From positions 1 to 5,492 of the forward strand of contig JAFPWQ010000307.1 of the NCBI GenBank assembly GCA_017394925.1: 5,492 bases of DNA, in the 5' to 3' direction. This DNA is from Synergistaceae bacterium (GTDB lineage Bacteria; Synergistota; Synergistia; Synergistales; Aminobacteriaceae). Numbering within the stretch: position 1 is the stretch's first letter; each line of letters begins with the position of its first letter. Below are positions 1 to 5,492 of the stretch, piece after piece. The notes beneath the pieces were generated by a model. That model saw only the letters and a program-made list of their open reading frames with translations. It was not told the DNA's origin and searched no databases. A program made the position numbers and the translations under genes.

Positions 1-757
1 CACGCACAAGATAATGGAATAATACACGATTACATAAGGCCGTTGCATGTCCGTGTGCTATGCCGAATATACCCGTCAGCTTATAGCTCATCGCATGCCC
101 TGCCGTAGTCTGTGAGATATTTATCGCCCTGCCTGCAATATATGCGCTTCTCTGCATCGTCTCATAGTCATAGCTCTCTGGGTAATTCTCAAGTAAACGC
201 GTTATTGCACTTAATGCCTCATGGGAATATTTCAGGCTCTCTGAATTTGCTTTCACTGACCAGCATGCTTCTAACGCATGGCTCAATGCATCTAACGCTG
301 ATGTCTTTTTCACGTATTCGGGCATGTACCGCAATAATTCAGGGTCAAACATGACATATTCAGGTATCATCCTGTCATCAGTGAGTGATAATTTCTTCCC
401 GTCCTCGTATAGCACCGCAAATCTCGTTGCTTCACTCCCTGAACCTGCCGTTGTCGGTATTACGATTAATTTCGCACGGGCATTCTTTGACTTCGCATAT
501 TTCCCTACGTCTATTGCACTTCCGCCGCCTGCACTTAATATCACATCACATTCAATCTTTGCGGCATCCTCTGCATCTTCAAGTTTGGGATTGGGCGTGT
601 AGTCCGTGAAGTGAATTACATGTGAAGCAAGTGAAGCTATTATTGCGTTCAGACGCGTAAATCTCTCACTCGAACGGCCATGTATGAATAATATTCGTCC
701 TGATGTTTTCAGGAGTTCATGCAGACTGTCATAATCTCGAATTATCTTCTGCGTCAT
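1..757 (-). CDS. Phosphonoacetaldehyde reductase, iron-containing alcohol dehydrogenase family (partial, C-terminus beyond left edge)
   Basis: Predicted to reduce phosphonoacetaldehyde to 2-hydroxyethylphosphonate with NAD(P)H in the cytoplasm. The 252 visible residues give the N-terminal nucleotide-binding half and the start of the metal-binding half. Seen: a GGGSAIDVGK dinucleotide motif (residues 77-86), PTTAGSGSEAT (101-111), and all four expected metal ligands of group III alcohol dehydrogenases with correct spacing: D156, H160, H221 and H235. The phrase FTDYTPNPKLED (50-61) and AGRAINISQTTAGHAMSY (208-225) resemble, from memory, phosphonoacetaldehyde reductases (PhpC-like) more than general butanol or lactaldehyde dehydrogenases. 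The ATG lies one base after the stop of the PEP mutase gene, with GAGG (764-767) six bases upstream, so the two are co-translated. About 100-130 C-terminal residues are missing because the window ends. The family is certain; the substrate is inferred from motifs plus the neighbour. Confidence 0.88.
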   Translation of the reverse strand, partial: MTQKIIRDYDSLHELLKTSGRILFIHGRSSERFTRLNAIIASLASHVIHFTDYTPNPKLEDAEDAAKIECDVILSAGGGSAIDVGKYAKSKNARAKLIVIPTTAGSGSEATRFAVLYEDGKKLSLTDDRMIPEYVMFDPELLRYMPEYVKKTSALDALSHALEACWSVKANSESLKYSHEALSAITRLLENYPESYDYETMQRSAYIAGRAINISQTTAGHAMSYKLTGIFGIAHGHATALCNRVLFHYLVR

Positions 758-758
758 C

Positions 759-2771
759 TTATGCCTCAGCCGGAATTAAACGTATTATTTCACCAAATGG
801 CATTAACATTTCATCACATTCTCTTGAACGATGATGCTCAAGTATATTCTTTGCCGTTTTCTGCATTGCCGGTACTGACGCTCGCATTAAGTGATTGGCA
901 TATATTATTATGTTCGCACCTCGTGATTTGAATTCCTCTTCTGTTACACTGTTATACGTCGTAGGCACTAATACTATGGGTGTTACTGTGTCCTTTGACC
1001 TGAAACGCTCAAGAAACGCAAATATCTCATCAGGCTTCTTACTTCGTGAATGCATCATGATTGCGTCCGCTCCAGCATCAACAAACGCAAATGCACGTTC
1101 TAATGCGTCATCAAGCCCACGTTCAAGTATAAGGCTCTCGATACGCGCACATATCATGAATTCTTTCGTCTTCTGCGCTTTCTTCCCTGCACGGATTTTA
1201 TCACTGAAACCTGATATACTCTCCTGTGTCTGTTTCACTTCCGTGCCGAATAAGCTGTTTTTCTTCAGGCCGGTCTTGTCCTCGATTATTACCATTGAGA
1301 CACCAAGACGCTCAAGAGTTCTGACTGTGTACACAAAATGCTCGGGTCTTCCGCCTGTATCACCGTCAAAGATTATCGGCTTGGTTGTAACTTCGGTTAT
1401 GTCTTCGATAGTACGAAAGCGGCTCGTCATGTCTACAAGCTCTATATCCGGCTTCCCTTTAGCTGTCGAATCACATAAAGAACTTACCCACATCGCATCA
1501 AACTGCTTTGGCATTCCGTCATGATATATCACAGTATCTTCGACTATAAGACCCGTTAATCCGTCATGCGCTTCCATCGCTGTAAGAAATCCCTTTATGC
1601 CTAATTCCTTGCGCAGTCTTCCACGTCGTATATCTGGCATCGACAAATCTTTGCGCGTCCGGGCTTCTAGTTCCGAGTACCTGTCATTCTTCGCATACGG
1701 ATATTCGACTAAACGACCGCCGTAACTCGCAAGAATACTCACTACTTCATCACGGTTAGGCTTCTGAAATCCCGTTCTCCAGTCATCGCCATGTACTACT
1801 ATGTCAGGCTTGTATAACTCAAGATTTTCACGGTGCGATATTGTTCTCTGTTCCACCACCTTATACACTCCTGAGATATTCTCAAACATTGCGCGTCTGT
1901 CTTCATAGCTCACTAACGGATAACGTCTGTAACTTGATACTGCCTCGTCCGTTAATACCCCGATGATTAATCTGCCTAATCTGCGCGCCTTCCGGATTAA
2001 ATTTATATGCCCGCTGTGAAGTATATCCGTCCCGAAGGCAAGATATACCGTACGCGATTCAATTTCACGAAGTCTTGAACTCACTACTGCTAAATCTTCA
2101 GGAGTGTCTATCTCACTGCATAATAGATTTCTTACATCACACGCGTATATTTCACATGAACCGTCTAAATCATTCAGGGCATTCTCAGCATAACAGGTTT
2201 TATTCCCGGTTTCACAGTATTTTATTATTTCATTCAGCCATTTCTCCCAGTCAACGCGTCTTAACTTGTATAACGGCTGGGCACTCACTGCATCATCAAA
2301 GAAATTTACGCCGACTTTATGAATCTTTCCGGCTGAATCTATTACGGCCTTAAAATCTTTTTCGGGTAATTCACGCGCCGATGATACCGCCATCACTGAG
2401 TTTTCTGCTTCAAGTACAGCATCTATAACTTCATTCTCGAATACTAAATCTCCGTGCATGAATAATATATCATCATGAAGATACTCACGCGCTGAATATA
2501 TGCTGTATATATAATTCGTGGTCCTGTAATCCGGGTTATTCACGTATTTTATATTCAGCTCCGTATCGAGGCCTGCTATGTAATTGCGTAATATGCTCTC
2601 ATTATAGCCCGTCGTGATTATTACGTCCGTTATTCCAGCATCTTTTATCTGCTTTAGCTGACGCGATATGATTGTTTCCCCGTGAGTTAATTCCGTCATG
2701 CATTTTGGGTGCTCACTCGTCAGTACTCCCATTCGTGTGCCTAAGCCGGAATTCAGTATTAATGCTTTCAT
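759..2771 (-). CDS. pepM: Three-domain phosphoenolpyruvate mutase fused to two nucleotidyltransferase domains
   Basis: A 670-residue cytoplasmic fusion that starts phosphonate biosynthesis (PEP to phosphonopyruvate). Domain 1 (about 1-235) is a MobA/LicC-like NTP transferase: MKALILNSGLGTRM with the phosphate loop, HPKC with K23, a metal aspartate in HGD (D108), and EIDTPEDL (220-227) near its end. Domain 2 (about 241-370) is a TagD/RfaE-type cytidylyltransferase with HSGH (252-255) and HGDDW (327-331). Domain 3 (about 385-660) is a PEP mutase of the isocitrate lyase superfamily: MEAHDGLTGLIVED (399-412), Mg-binding DGDTGG (469-474), the mutase-specific EDKTGLKKNS (497-506) and LVPTTY (601-606). 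The EDK-x5-NS motif separates true mutases from lyases and hydrolases. The start overlaps the preceding stop (TAATG), and GGAG (2782-2785) sits 10 bases upstream. A two-domain cytidylyltransferase-mutase form is familiar; the extra N-terminal domain is less so. CMP-phosphonate formation is inference. The mutase call is very secure. Confidence 0.95.
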   Translation of the reverse strand: MKALILNSGLGTRMGVLTSEHPKCMTELTHGETIISRQLKQIKDAGITDVIITTGYNESILRNYIAGLDTELNIKYVNNPDYRTTNYIYSIYSAREYLHDDILFMHGDLVFENEVIDAVLEAENSVMAVSSARELPEKDFKAVIDSAGKIHKVGVNFFDDAVSAQPLYKLRRVDWEKWLNEIIKYCETGNKTCYAENALNDLDGSCEIYACDVRNLLCSEIDTPEDLAVVSSRLREIESRTVYLAFGTDILHSGHINLIRKARRLGRLIIGVLTDEAVSSYRRYPLVSYEDRRAMFENISGVYKVVEQRTISHRENLELYKPDIVVHGDDWRTGFQKPNRDEVVSILASYGGRLVEYPYAKNDRYSELEARTRKDLSMPDIRRGRLRKELGIKGFLTAMEAHDGLTGLIVEDTVIYHDGMPKQFDAMWVSSLCDSTAKGKPDIELVDMTSRFRTIEDITEVTTKPIIFDGDTGGRPEHFVYTVRTLERLGVSMVIIEDKTGLKKNSLFGTEVKQTQESISGFSDKIRAGKKAQKTKEFMICARIESLILERGLDDALERAFAFVDAGADAIMMHSRSKKPDEIFAFLERFRSKDTVTPIVLVPTTYNSVTEEEFKSRGANIIIYANHLMRASVPAMQKTAKNILEHHRSRECDEMLMPFGEIIRLIPAEA

Positions 2772-3415
2772 TATGGCTTAACTCCGACTGAATGCAGTAA
2801 CGTTATCGTCTGATTCTCATTGAGTTTAAGCAATTCACGTAAATTTGCATTATCGAATGAGCCCTGTACGCAACAGTTCCAGTTCTGACTGGCCGCGAAT
2901 AAATATACGTTCTGCATTATTGCCCCTGAATGAAACATCCCCATTCTTACGGCCGCCTCTTTCGGAATTGGACGCTCTCCTGTCATGAATTTCTGCCATG
3001 CGTCTAAATCATGCACGTATACGAGATTAACGCTCGCTTTGCCGGCAATTTCATTATGGGGATTACATTCACTTCTGTGGTCGCCGTATTCTATTTGCTC
3101 TAGTGAATGTGCCTGCGGATTATATTCGTAGACTCCTTCACGCATTATCACGTATATTTTCGTGTCCTGAACTCCCATTCCTACGGGATATACAAGCATT
3201 CCTTCAGGTCTGTTTACTCCTCCTGCTGAATATAACAAATTCGAGAGTTCCTGAATATTGAAGTCTTTATCGGCAAATTCACGCTCAGTTCGTCTTAGTG
3301 TCAGAGATTCAAGCAGAGTCATTCCGCCGGTCTTCTCTGGTTCTGGAAGCCGGATATTTTCAGCACTCGCACTAACCGCACACATTAAGAATGCAATCAG
3401 CAAAATTTTTTTCAT
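2771..3415 (-). CDS. Exported nitroreductase-family protein, SagB/ThcOx type
   Basis: A 214-residue flavin-dependent oxidoreductase-type protein with a Sec signal peptide: MKK, a hydrophobic stretch (4-14), and a likely cleavage after ASA (16-18), placing it outside the cytoplasmic membrane. Cys12 is preceded by Met, so it is not a convincing lipobox. The mature part follows the SagB/ThcOx pattern: LPEPEKTGGMTLLESLTLRRTER (23-45), whose arginines usually contact the FMN phosphate; ELSNLLYSAGGVNRP (56-70); HSGAIMQNVYLFAA (162-175); and a VQGSFD segment (183-188). C181-C182 is a vicinal cysteine pair. The substrate is unknown; such exported single-domain members are usually annotated only as nitroreductase family. 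An upstream in-frame ATG at 3436 overlaps the Shine-Dalgarno, so the start at 3415 (AAGGAG, 10-base spacing, followed at once by the signal peptide) is chosen. It leads the phosphonate operon, and its stop overlaps the mutase start. Confidence 0.87.
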   Translation of the reverse strand: MKKILLIAFLMCAVSASAENIRLPEPEKTGGMTLLESLTLRRTEREFADKDFNIQELSNLLYSAGGVNRPEGMLVYPVGMGVQDTKIYVIMREGVYEYNPQAHSLEQIEYGDHRSECNPHNEIAGKASVNLVYVHDLDAWQKFMTGERPIPKEAAVRMGMFHSGAIMQNVYLFAASQNWNCCVQGSFDNANLRELLKLNENQTITLLHSVGVKP

Positions 3416-3425
3416 AATTAATTCA

Positions 3426-3431
3426 CTCCTT
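3426..3431 (-). promoter_or_regulatory. Shine-Dalgarno AAGGAG of the nitroreductase gene
   Basis: AAGGAG on the minus strand lies 10 bases before the ATG at 3415. It decides the start: the earlier in-frame ATG at 3436 would place the ribosome binding site inside the coding region and put seven residues ahead of an otherwise well-formed signal peptide. Confidence 0.8.
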
Positions 3432-3435
3432 AGCA

Positions 3436-3447
3436 TTTTTTTTTTTT
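3436..3447 (-). repeat. Homopolymer of 12 A (minus strand) in the nitroreductase leader
   Basis: Twelve consecutive T on the plus strand, read as A12 in the minus-strand leader. It lies between the candidate -10 element and the Shine-Dalgarno of the exported nitroreductase gene. No stem precedes it on the plus strand, so it is not an intrinsic terminator. A tract this long is prone to slippage and could affect leader length or transcription start choice. That effect is inferred. Confidence 0.75.
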
Positions 3448-3450
3448 ACG

Positions 3451-3483
3451 ATAATATACATTTTTGCATAAATCAACTGTCTA
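3451..3483 (-). promoter_or_regulatory. Candidate promoter for the minus-strand phosphonate operon
   Basis: Minus-strand TAGACA (3478-3483, five of six matches to TTGACA) and TATATT (3453-3458, five of six to TATAAT) are separated by 19 bases, slightly long for a sigma-70 type promoter. An alternative pair, TTGATT (3471-3476) with TATTAT (3451-3456), has a 14-base spacer, which is too short. The region is AT-rich, so chance matches are likely. The position is right for transcription of the left cluster. Confidence 0.4.
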
Positions 3484-3503
3484 TTATTAAATTTTATTAT
3501 AAA

Positions 3504-3527
3504 TCATGAAAATTATTCTCATGAAAA
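3504..3527. repeat. Direct repeat TCATGAAAA, two copies, possible operator
   Basis: TCATGAAAA occurs at 3504-3512 and again at 3519-3527, 15 bases apart start to start. Each copy contains the palindrome TCATGA. The pair lies between the two divergent promoter candidates and just upstream of the -35 region proposed for the aldolase operon, a usual place for a regulator site. No regulator gene is in the window. AT-rich sequence makes chance repetition possible. Confidence 0.35.
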
Positions 3528-3530
3528 CTA

Positions 3531-3558
3531 TCAACAATAAGCTAATCTCAACTATAAT
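3531..3558 (+). promoter_or_regulatory. Candidate sigma-70 type promoter for the aldolase-kinase operon
   Basis: A perfect TATAAT (3553-3558) lies 16 bases after TCAACA (3531-3536, four of six to TTGACA). Transcription would start near 3565, leaving a leader of only about 20 bases that still holds the AAGGAGG site at 3567-3573. The exact -10 match and its position support the call; the -35 is weak, which would suit activation by a bound regulator. Confidence 0.6.
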
Positions 3559-3566
3559 ATTGAACT

Positions 3567-3585
3567 AAGGAGGATGATATTCATC
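3567..3585 (+). promoter_or_regulatory. Shine-Dalgarno AAGGAGG with short hairpin before the aldolase start
   Basis: AAGGAGG (3567-3573) is a strong ribosome binding site. An ATG directly adjoins it at 3574, too close to be used, so the in-frame ATG at 3586 is preferred although its spacing of 12 bases is long. The spacer contains GATGA-TAT-TCATC (3573-3585), a perfect 5-bp inverted repeat with a 3-base loop that could shorten the effective distance. Confidence 0.6.
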
Positions 3586-4218
3586 ATGATATTTGAACAG
3601 TTCAGCAAAATCGGAATCATACCCGTAGTAGTACTTGATGACCCCAAAGATGCGGCATCACTGGCGAAGGCATTATGTGAGAATGGTCTTCCATGTGCGG
3701 AAGTAACATTCAGGACAGCAGCAGCAGAAGAAAGTATCAGGATCATGTCGAAGGAATTCCCTGACATGCTCGTAGGTGCAGGTACAGTTCTGACGAAAGA
3801 ACAAGTTGACCGTGCAATTGATGCGGGCGCAAAGTTCATAGTTAGTCCCGGACTCAATCCCAAGATCGTGCAGTACTGCCTCGACAAGAGCATACCCATA
3901 ACGCCCGGTACGCAGACCCCCAGCGAAATGGAACAGGCATTGGAGCTTGGTCTCAAAGTTGTGAAATTCTTCCCAGCAGAACCGGCCGGAGGACTGAACA
4001 TGATTAAGGCAGTTGCTGCTCCCTACGTTGATCTGAAGTTCATGCCCACAGGCGGAATCAATGCGAAGAACGTCCGCGATTACCTTGCATACAATAAGAT
4101 AATTGCGTGCGGAGGTTCATGGATGGTCAAGAAGGATTTAGTAACCGGCGGCAAATGGGACGAACTTGGGAAACTTGTTCGTGAGGCAGCAGACATAGTG
4201 AAAGAGATTCGGGGGTAA
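3586..4218 (+). CDS. eda: 2-dehydro-3-deoxy-phosphogluconate (KDPG) / 4-hydroxy-2-oxoglutarate aldolase
   Basis: A class I aldolase of 210 residues that cleaves KDPG to pyruvate and glyceraldehyde-3-phosphate, usually also acting on 4-hydroxy-2-oxoglutarate; a cytoplasmic trimer in known members. The length is normal for the family. Key positions are present: EVTFRT (39-44) with the catalytic glutamate E39 and pyruvate-contacting R43, GAGT (64-67), SPG (87-89), the Schiff-base lysine K127 in KFFPAE (127-132), and the phosphate-binding PTGGI (154-158) and CGGSW (175-179) segments. The start at 3586 gives MIFEQFSKIGIIPVVV, matching the family N-terminus; the ATG at 3574 abuts the Shine-Dalgarno. 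The kinase gene that makes its substrate begins six bases after its stop, so the pair works as one pathway unit. The fold is certain; the preferred substrate is taken from the neighbour. Confidence 0.95.
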   Translation: MIFEQFSKIGIIPVVVLDDPKDAASLAKALCENGLPCAEVTFRTAAAEESIRIMSKEFPDMLVGAGTVLTKEQVDRAIDAGAKFIVSPGLNPKIVQYCLDKSIPITPGTQTPSEMEQALELGLKVVKFFPAEPAGGLNMIKAVAAPYVDLKFMPTGGINAKNVRDYLAYNKIIACGGSWMVKKDLVTGGKWDELGKLVREAADIVKEIRG

Positions 4219-4224
4219 AGAATA

Positions 4225-5322
4225 ATGCAGTTGAATTTGAGACCAGCTAACGAGTGCAAATTTGATGCGGTAAGTCTCGGCGAGGTAATGCTCAGATTAG
4301 ATCCGGGCGAGGGAAGAATCAGAACAGCAAGAAGTTTCCGTGCGTGGGAAGGCGGCGGAGAGTACAACGTCATTCGCGGACTTCACAAGTGCTTCGGCAT
4401 GAACACGGCAGTAATCACGGCATTTGCAGACAACGAAGTCGGCAAATTAATGAAAGATTTCATTGAGCAGGGCGGAGTAGACACGAGTTTTATCTACTGG
4501 AAGAAGACAGACGGAATCGGCCGCATATGCCGCAACGGAATCAATTTCACCGAGCGCGGATTCGGAATTCGCGGTGCTGTCGGCTGTTCGGACAGAGCAA
4601 ACACGGCAATCTCACAGGCAACACCCAAAGATTTTGATTTCGAGTATATTTTCGGCAAACTCGGAGTACGCTGGCTTCACACGGGCGGAATTTACGCGGC
4701 ACTCTCAGAGCAGGCATGTGAGACAGTCATCGAGGCGTGCAAGACCGCAAAGAAGTACGGAACATTAGTATCATATGATTTGAATTATCGTCCGTCAATG
4801 TGGTCAGCAATCGGAGGTCAGGCAAAGGCTCAGGAAGTCAACAAGGAAGTAGCGCGTTACGTTGACGTTATGATAGGCAACGAGGAAGATTTCACAGCGT
4901 GCTTAGGTTTCCAGATTGAGGGCAATGACGAGAACCTGAAAGAGCTTAATCTTGACGGCTACAAGAAGATGATCGGCGAAGCAGCAAGAACGTATCCTAA
5001 CTTCAAGGCAGTAGCAACGACACTCAGAACAGTGAGAACGGCAACGGTCAATGACTGGAAAGCGATCTGCTGGGCTGACGGCGAGATCTACATGTCGAAG
5101 GCATATGACGGTCTTGAGATTATGGACAGAGTCGGCGGCGGAGATTCTTTTGCGTCTGGACTTGTGTATGGACTCATGACGACAGGCGACCCTGAAAAGG
5201 CCGTGAATTACGGTGCGGCTCATGGTGCACTTGCAATGACGACACCGGGCGATACATCAATGGCAAGCGTGAAGGAAGTCGAAGCTATCATGGGCGGAGC
5301 AGGAGCAAGAGTAAAACGTTAA
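4225..5322 (+). CDS. kdgK: PfkB-family sugar kinase, probable 2-keto-3-deoxygluconate kinase
   Basis: A 365-residue ribokinase-like kinase, predicted to phosphorylate 2-keto-3-deoxygluconate with ATP to KDPG, the substrate of the adjacent aldolase. Seen: VSLGEVMLRLDP (16-27), the sugar-binding GGGEYNV (43-49), SYDLNYRPSMW (183-193), GNEEDF (218-223), and the PfkB signature DRVGGGDSFASG (301-312) with the catalytic base D307. The DRxGGGDSF version, rather than DTxGAGD, is typical of KDG kinases as I recall. The protein is somewhat longer than common 310-340-residue members, with extra sequence around 100-140 and 225-250. Only a weak G-rich stretch (4211-4215) precedes the ATG, so translation is probably coupled to the aldolase. 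Its stop overlaps the rsfS start (TAATG). It could act on another keto-sugar acid; the aldolase neighbour favours KDG. Confidence 0.88.
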   Translation: MQLNLRPANECKFDAVSLGEVMLRLDPGEGRIRTARSFRAWEGGGEYNVIRGLHKCFGMNTAVITAFADNEVGKLMKDFIEQGGVDTSFIYWKKTDGIGRICRNGINFTERGFGIRGAVGCSDRANTAISQATPKDFDFEYIFGKLGVRWLHTGGIYAALSEQACETVIEACKTAKKYGTLVSYDLNYRPSMWSAIGGQAKAQEVNKEVARYVDVMIGNEEDFTACLGFQIEGNDENLKELNLDGYKKMIGEAARTYPNFKAVATTLRTVRTATVNDWKAICWADGEIYMSKAYDGLEIMDRVGGGDSFASGLVYGLMTTGDPEKAVNYGAAHGALAMTTPGDTSMASVKEVEAIMGGAGARVKR

Positions 5323-5492
5323 TGTCAGGAATTCTTGAGAGCATAACATCGGCACTTGAGGCCAAAAACGGCGAAGATATATTAACGCTTGACCTCAAAG
5401 GCAAAGGCGGATTAGCTGACGCGTTCATTCTCGTAACCGGCAATTCTGAGACACATATGCATACACTCACAGACGCGGCAGAAGAAGTATTA
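5322..5492 (+). CDS. rsfS: Ribosome silencing factor RsfS, N-terminal part (continues beyond right edge)
   Basis: The first 57 residues of a DUF143/YbeB family protein, which binds ribosomal protein L14 (uL14) on the large subunit and blocks subunit joining when nutrients are scarce. Seen: an N-terminal helix ILESITSALEAKNGEDI (4-20), the strand LTLDLKGKGGLADAFILVTG (21-40), then NSETHMHTLTDAAEEV (41-56), matching the family pattern of DLRG-x-LTDYFVIASG-x-S-x-x-H-V-x-A-IAD. The usual Ser-Asp/Asn-Arg after the glycine is NSET here. The full protein is normally about 105-130 residues, so roughly half is visible. The ATG shares its first base with the last base of the kinase stop codon. An AGGAG at 5301-5305 is too far away to be a normal ribosome binding site, so it probably depends on reinitiation after the kinase. 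Its usual neighbours, nadD and yqeK, are not seen here. Confidence 0.87.
   Translation, partial: MSGILESITSALEAKNGEDILTLDLKGKGGLADAFILVTGNSETHMHTLTDAAEEVL

Noticed and set aside
112..609. Several short plus-strand open frames near the left edge
   Set aside because: All lie opposite the reductase, whose metal ligands and nucleotide motif are intact in the minus-strand frame.
895..1524. 209-codon open frame on the plus strand opposite the mutase domain
   Set aside because: It is antisense to well-conserved mutase motifs (EDK-x5-NS, DGDTGG), has no ribosome binding site, and its translation shows no recognisable domain.
3416..3436. Longer nitroreductase start at 3436 (seven extra residues)
   Set aside because: That ATG overlaps the only good Shine-Dalgarno, and the extra MLRSELI would precede a complete signal peptide.
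3431..3447. T-rich run as an intrinsic terminator
   Set aside because: No GC-rich stem precedes the T12 tract on the plus strand, and no plus-strand gene ends there.
3437..3566. Riboswitch, small RNA or tRNA in the divergent spacer
   Set aside because: The spacer is short and very AT-rich, with no stable stems or conserved RNA motifs that I can see.
3552..4001. 149-codon open frame on the minus strand opposite the aldolase
   Set aside because: It runs antisense through the aldolase catalytic motifs, and its Ser/Ala-rich translation looks like a shadow of the real gene.
4903..5223. 106-codon open frame on the minus strand opposite the kinase C-terminal half
   Set aside because: It is antisense to the PfkB signature and has no family resemblance.

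Overview
The window holds two divergently transcribed gene clusters separated by an AT-rich spacer (about 3416-3585). The left cluster is read on the minus strand and the right one on the plus strand. Nearly every base outside the spacer is coding, and neighbouring genes touch or overlap by 0-1 bases. RBSs are GGAG-type and the genes are tightly packed, so this is a bacterium. The gene content (KDG/KDPG catabolism, an iron-dependent reductase, a phosphonate pathway) suggests an anaerobic, perhaps host-associated lineage such as Synergistota, Bacillota or spirochaetes. That placement is only an impression: no marker gene here fixes the phylum.

Left cluster, minus strand, in order of transcription: (1) an exported SagB/ThcOx-type nitroreductase-family protein (3415-2771); (2) a 670-residue three-domain protein (2771-759) that joins a MobA/LicC-like nucleotidyltransferase, a glycerol-3-phosphate-cytidylyltransferase-like domain and a phosphoenolpyruvate mutase with the diagnostic EDK-x5-NS motif; (3) an iron-containing alcohol dehydrogenase of the phosphonoacetaldehyde reductase type (757 to beyond the left edge). 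Genes 2 and 3 form a phosphonate biosynthesis module: PEP is rearranged to phosphonopyruvate, which after decarboxylation gives phosphonoacetaldehyde, which is reduced to 2-hydroxyethylphosphonate (HEP). The nucleotidyltransferase domains suggest that the phosphonate is activated as a CMP ester and attached to a lipid or surface glycan. The decarboxylase needed between the two steps is not in the window and would be expected further left or elsewhere in the genome.

Right cluster, plus strand: a KDPG/KHG aldolase (eda, 3586-4218), a PfkB-family kinase best read as 2-keto-3-deoxygluconate kinase (4225-5322), and the start of the ribosome silencing factor rsfS (5322 to beyond the right edge). 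The kinase and aldolase together turn 2-keto-3-deoxygluconate into pyruvate and glyceraldehyde-3-phosphate, the lower part of uronate/Entner-Doudoroff metabolism. The kinase stop overlaps the rsfS start, so a translation factor is coupled to a sugar catabolic operon.

The spacer carries a good plus-strand promoter candidate with a perfect TATAAT, a weaker minus-strand candidate, a 12-base A/T homopolymer in the minus-strand leader, and a short direct repeat that could be an operator. The most unusual item is the three-domain PEP mutase fusion, whose middle domain appears to have lost part of its expected CTP-binding signature.
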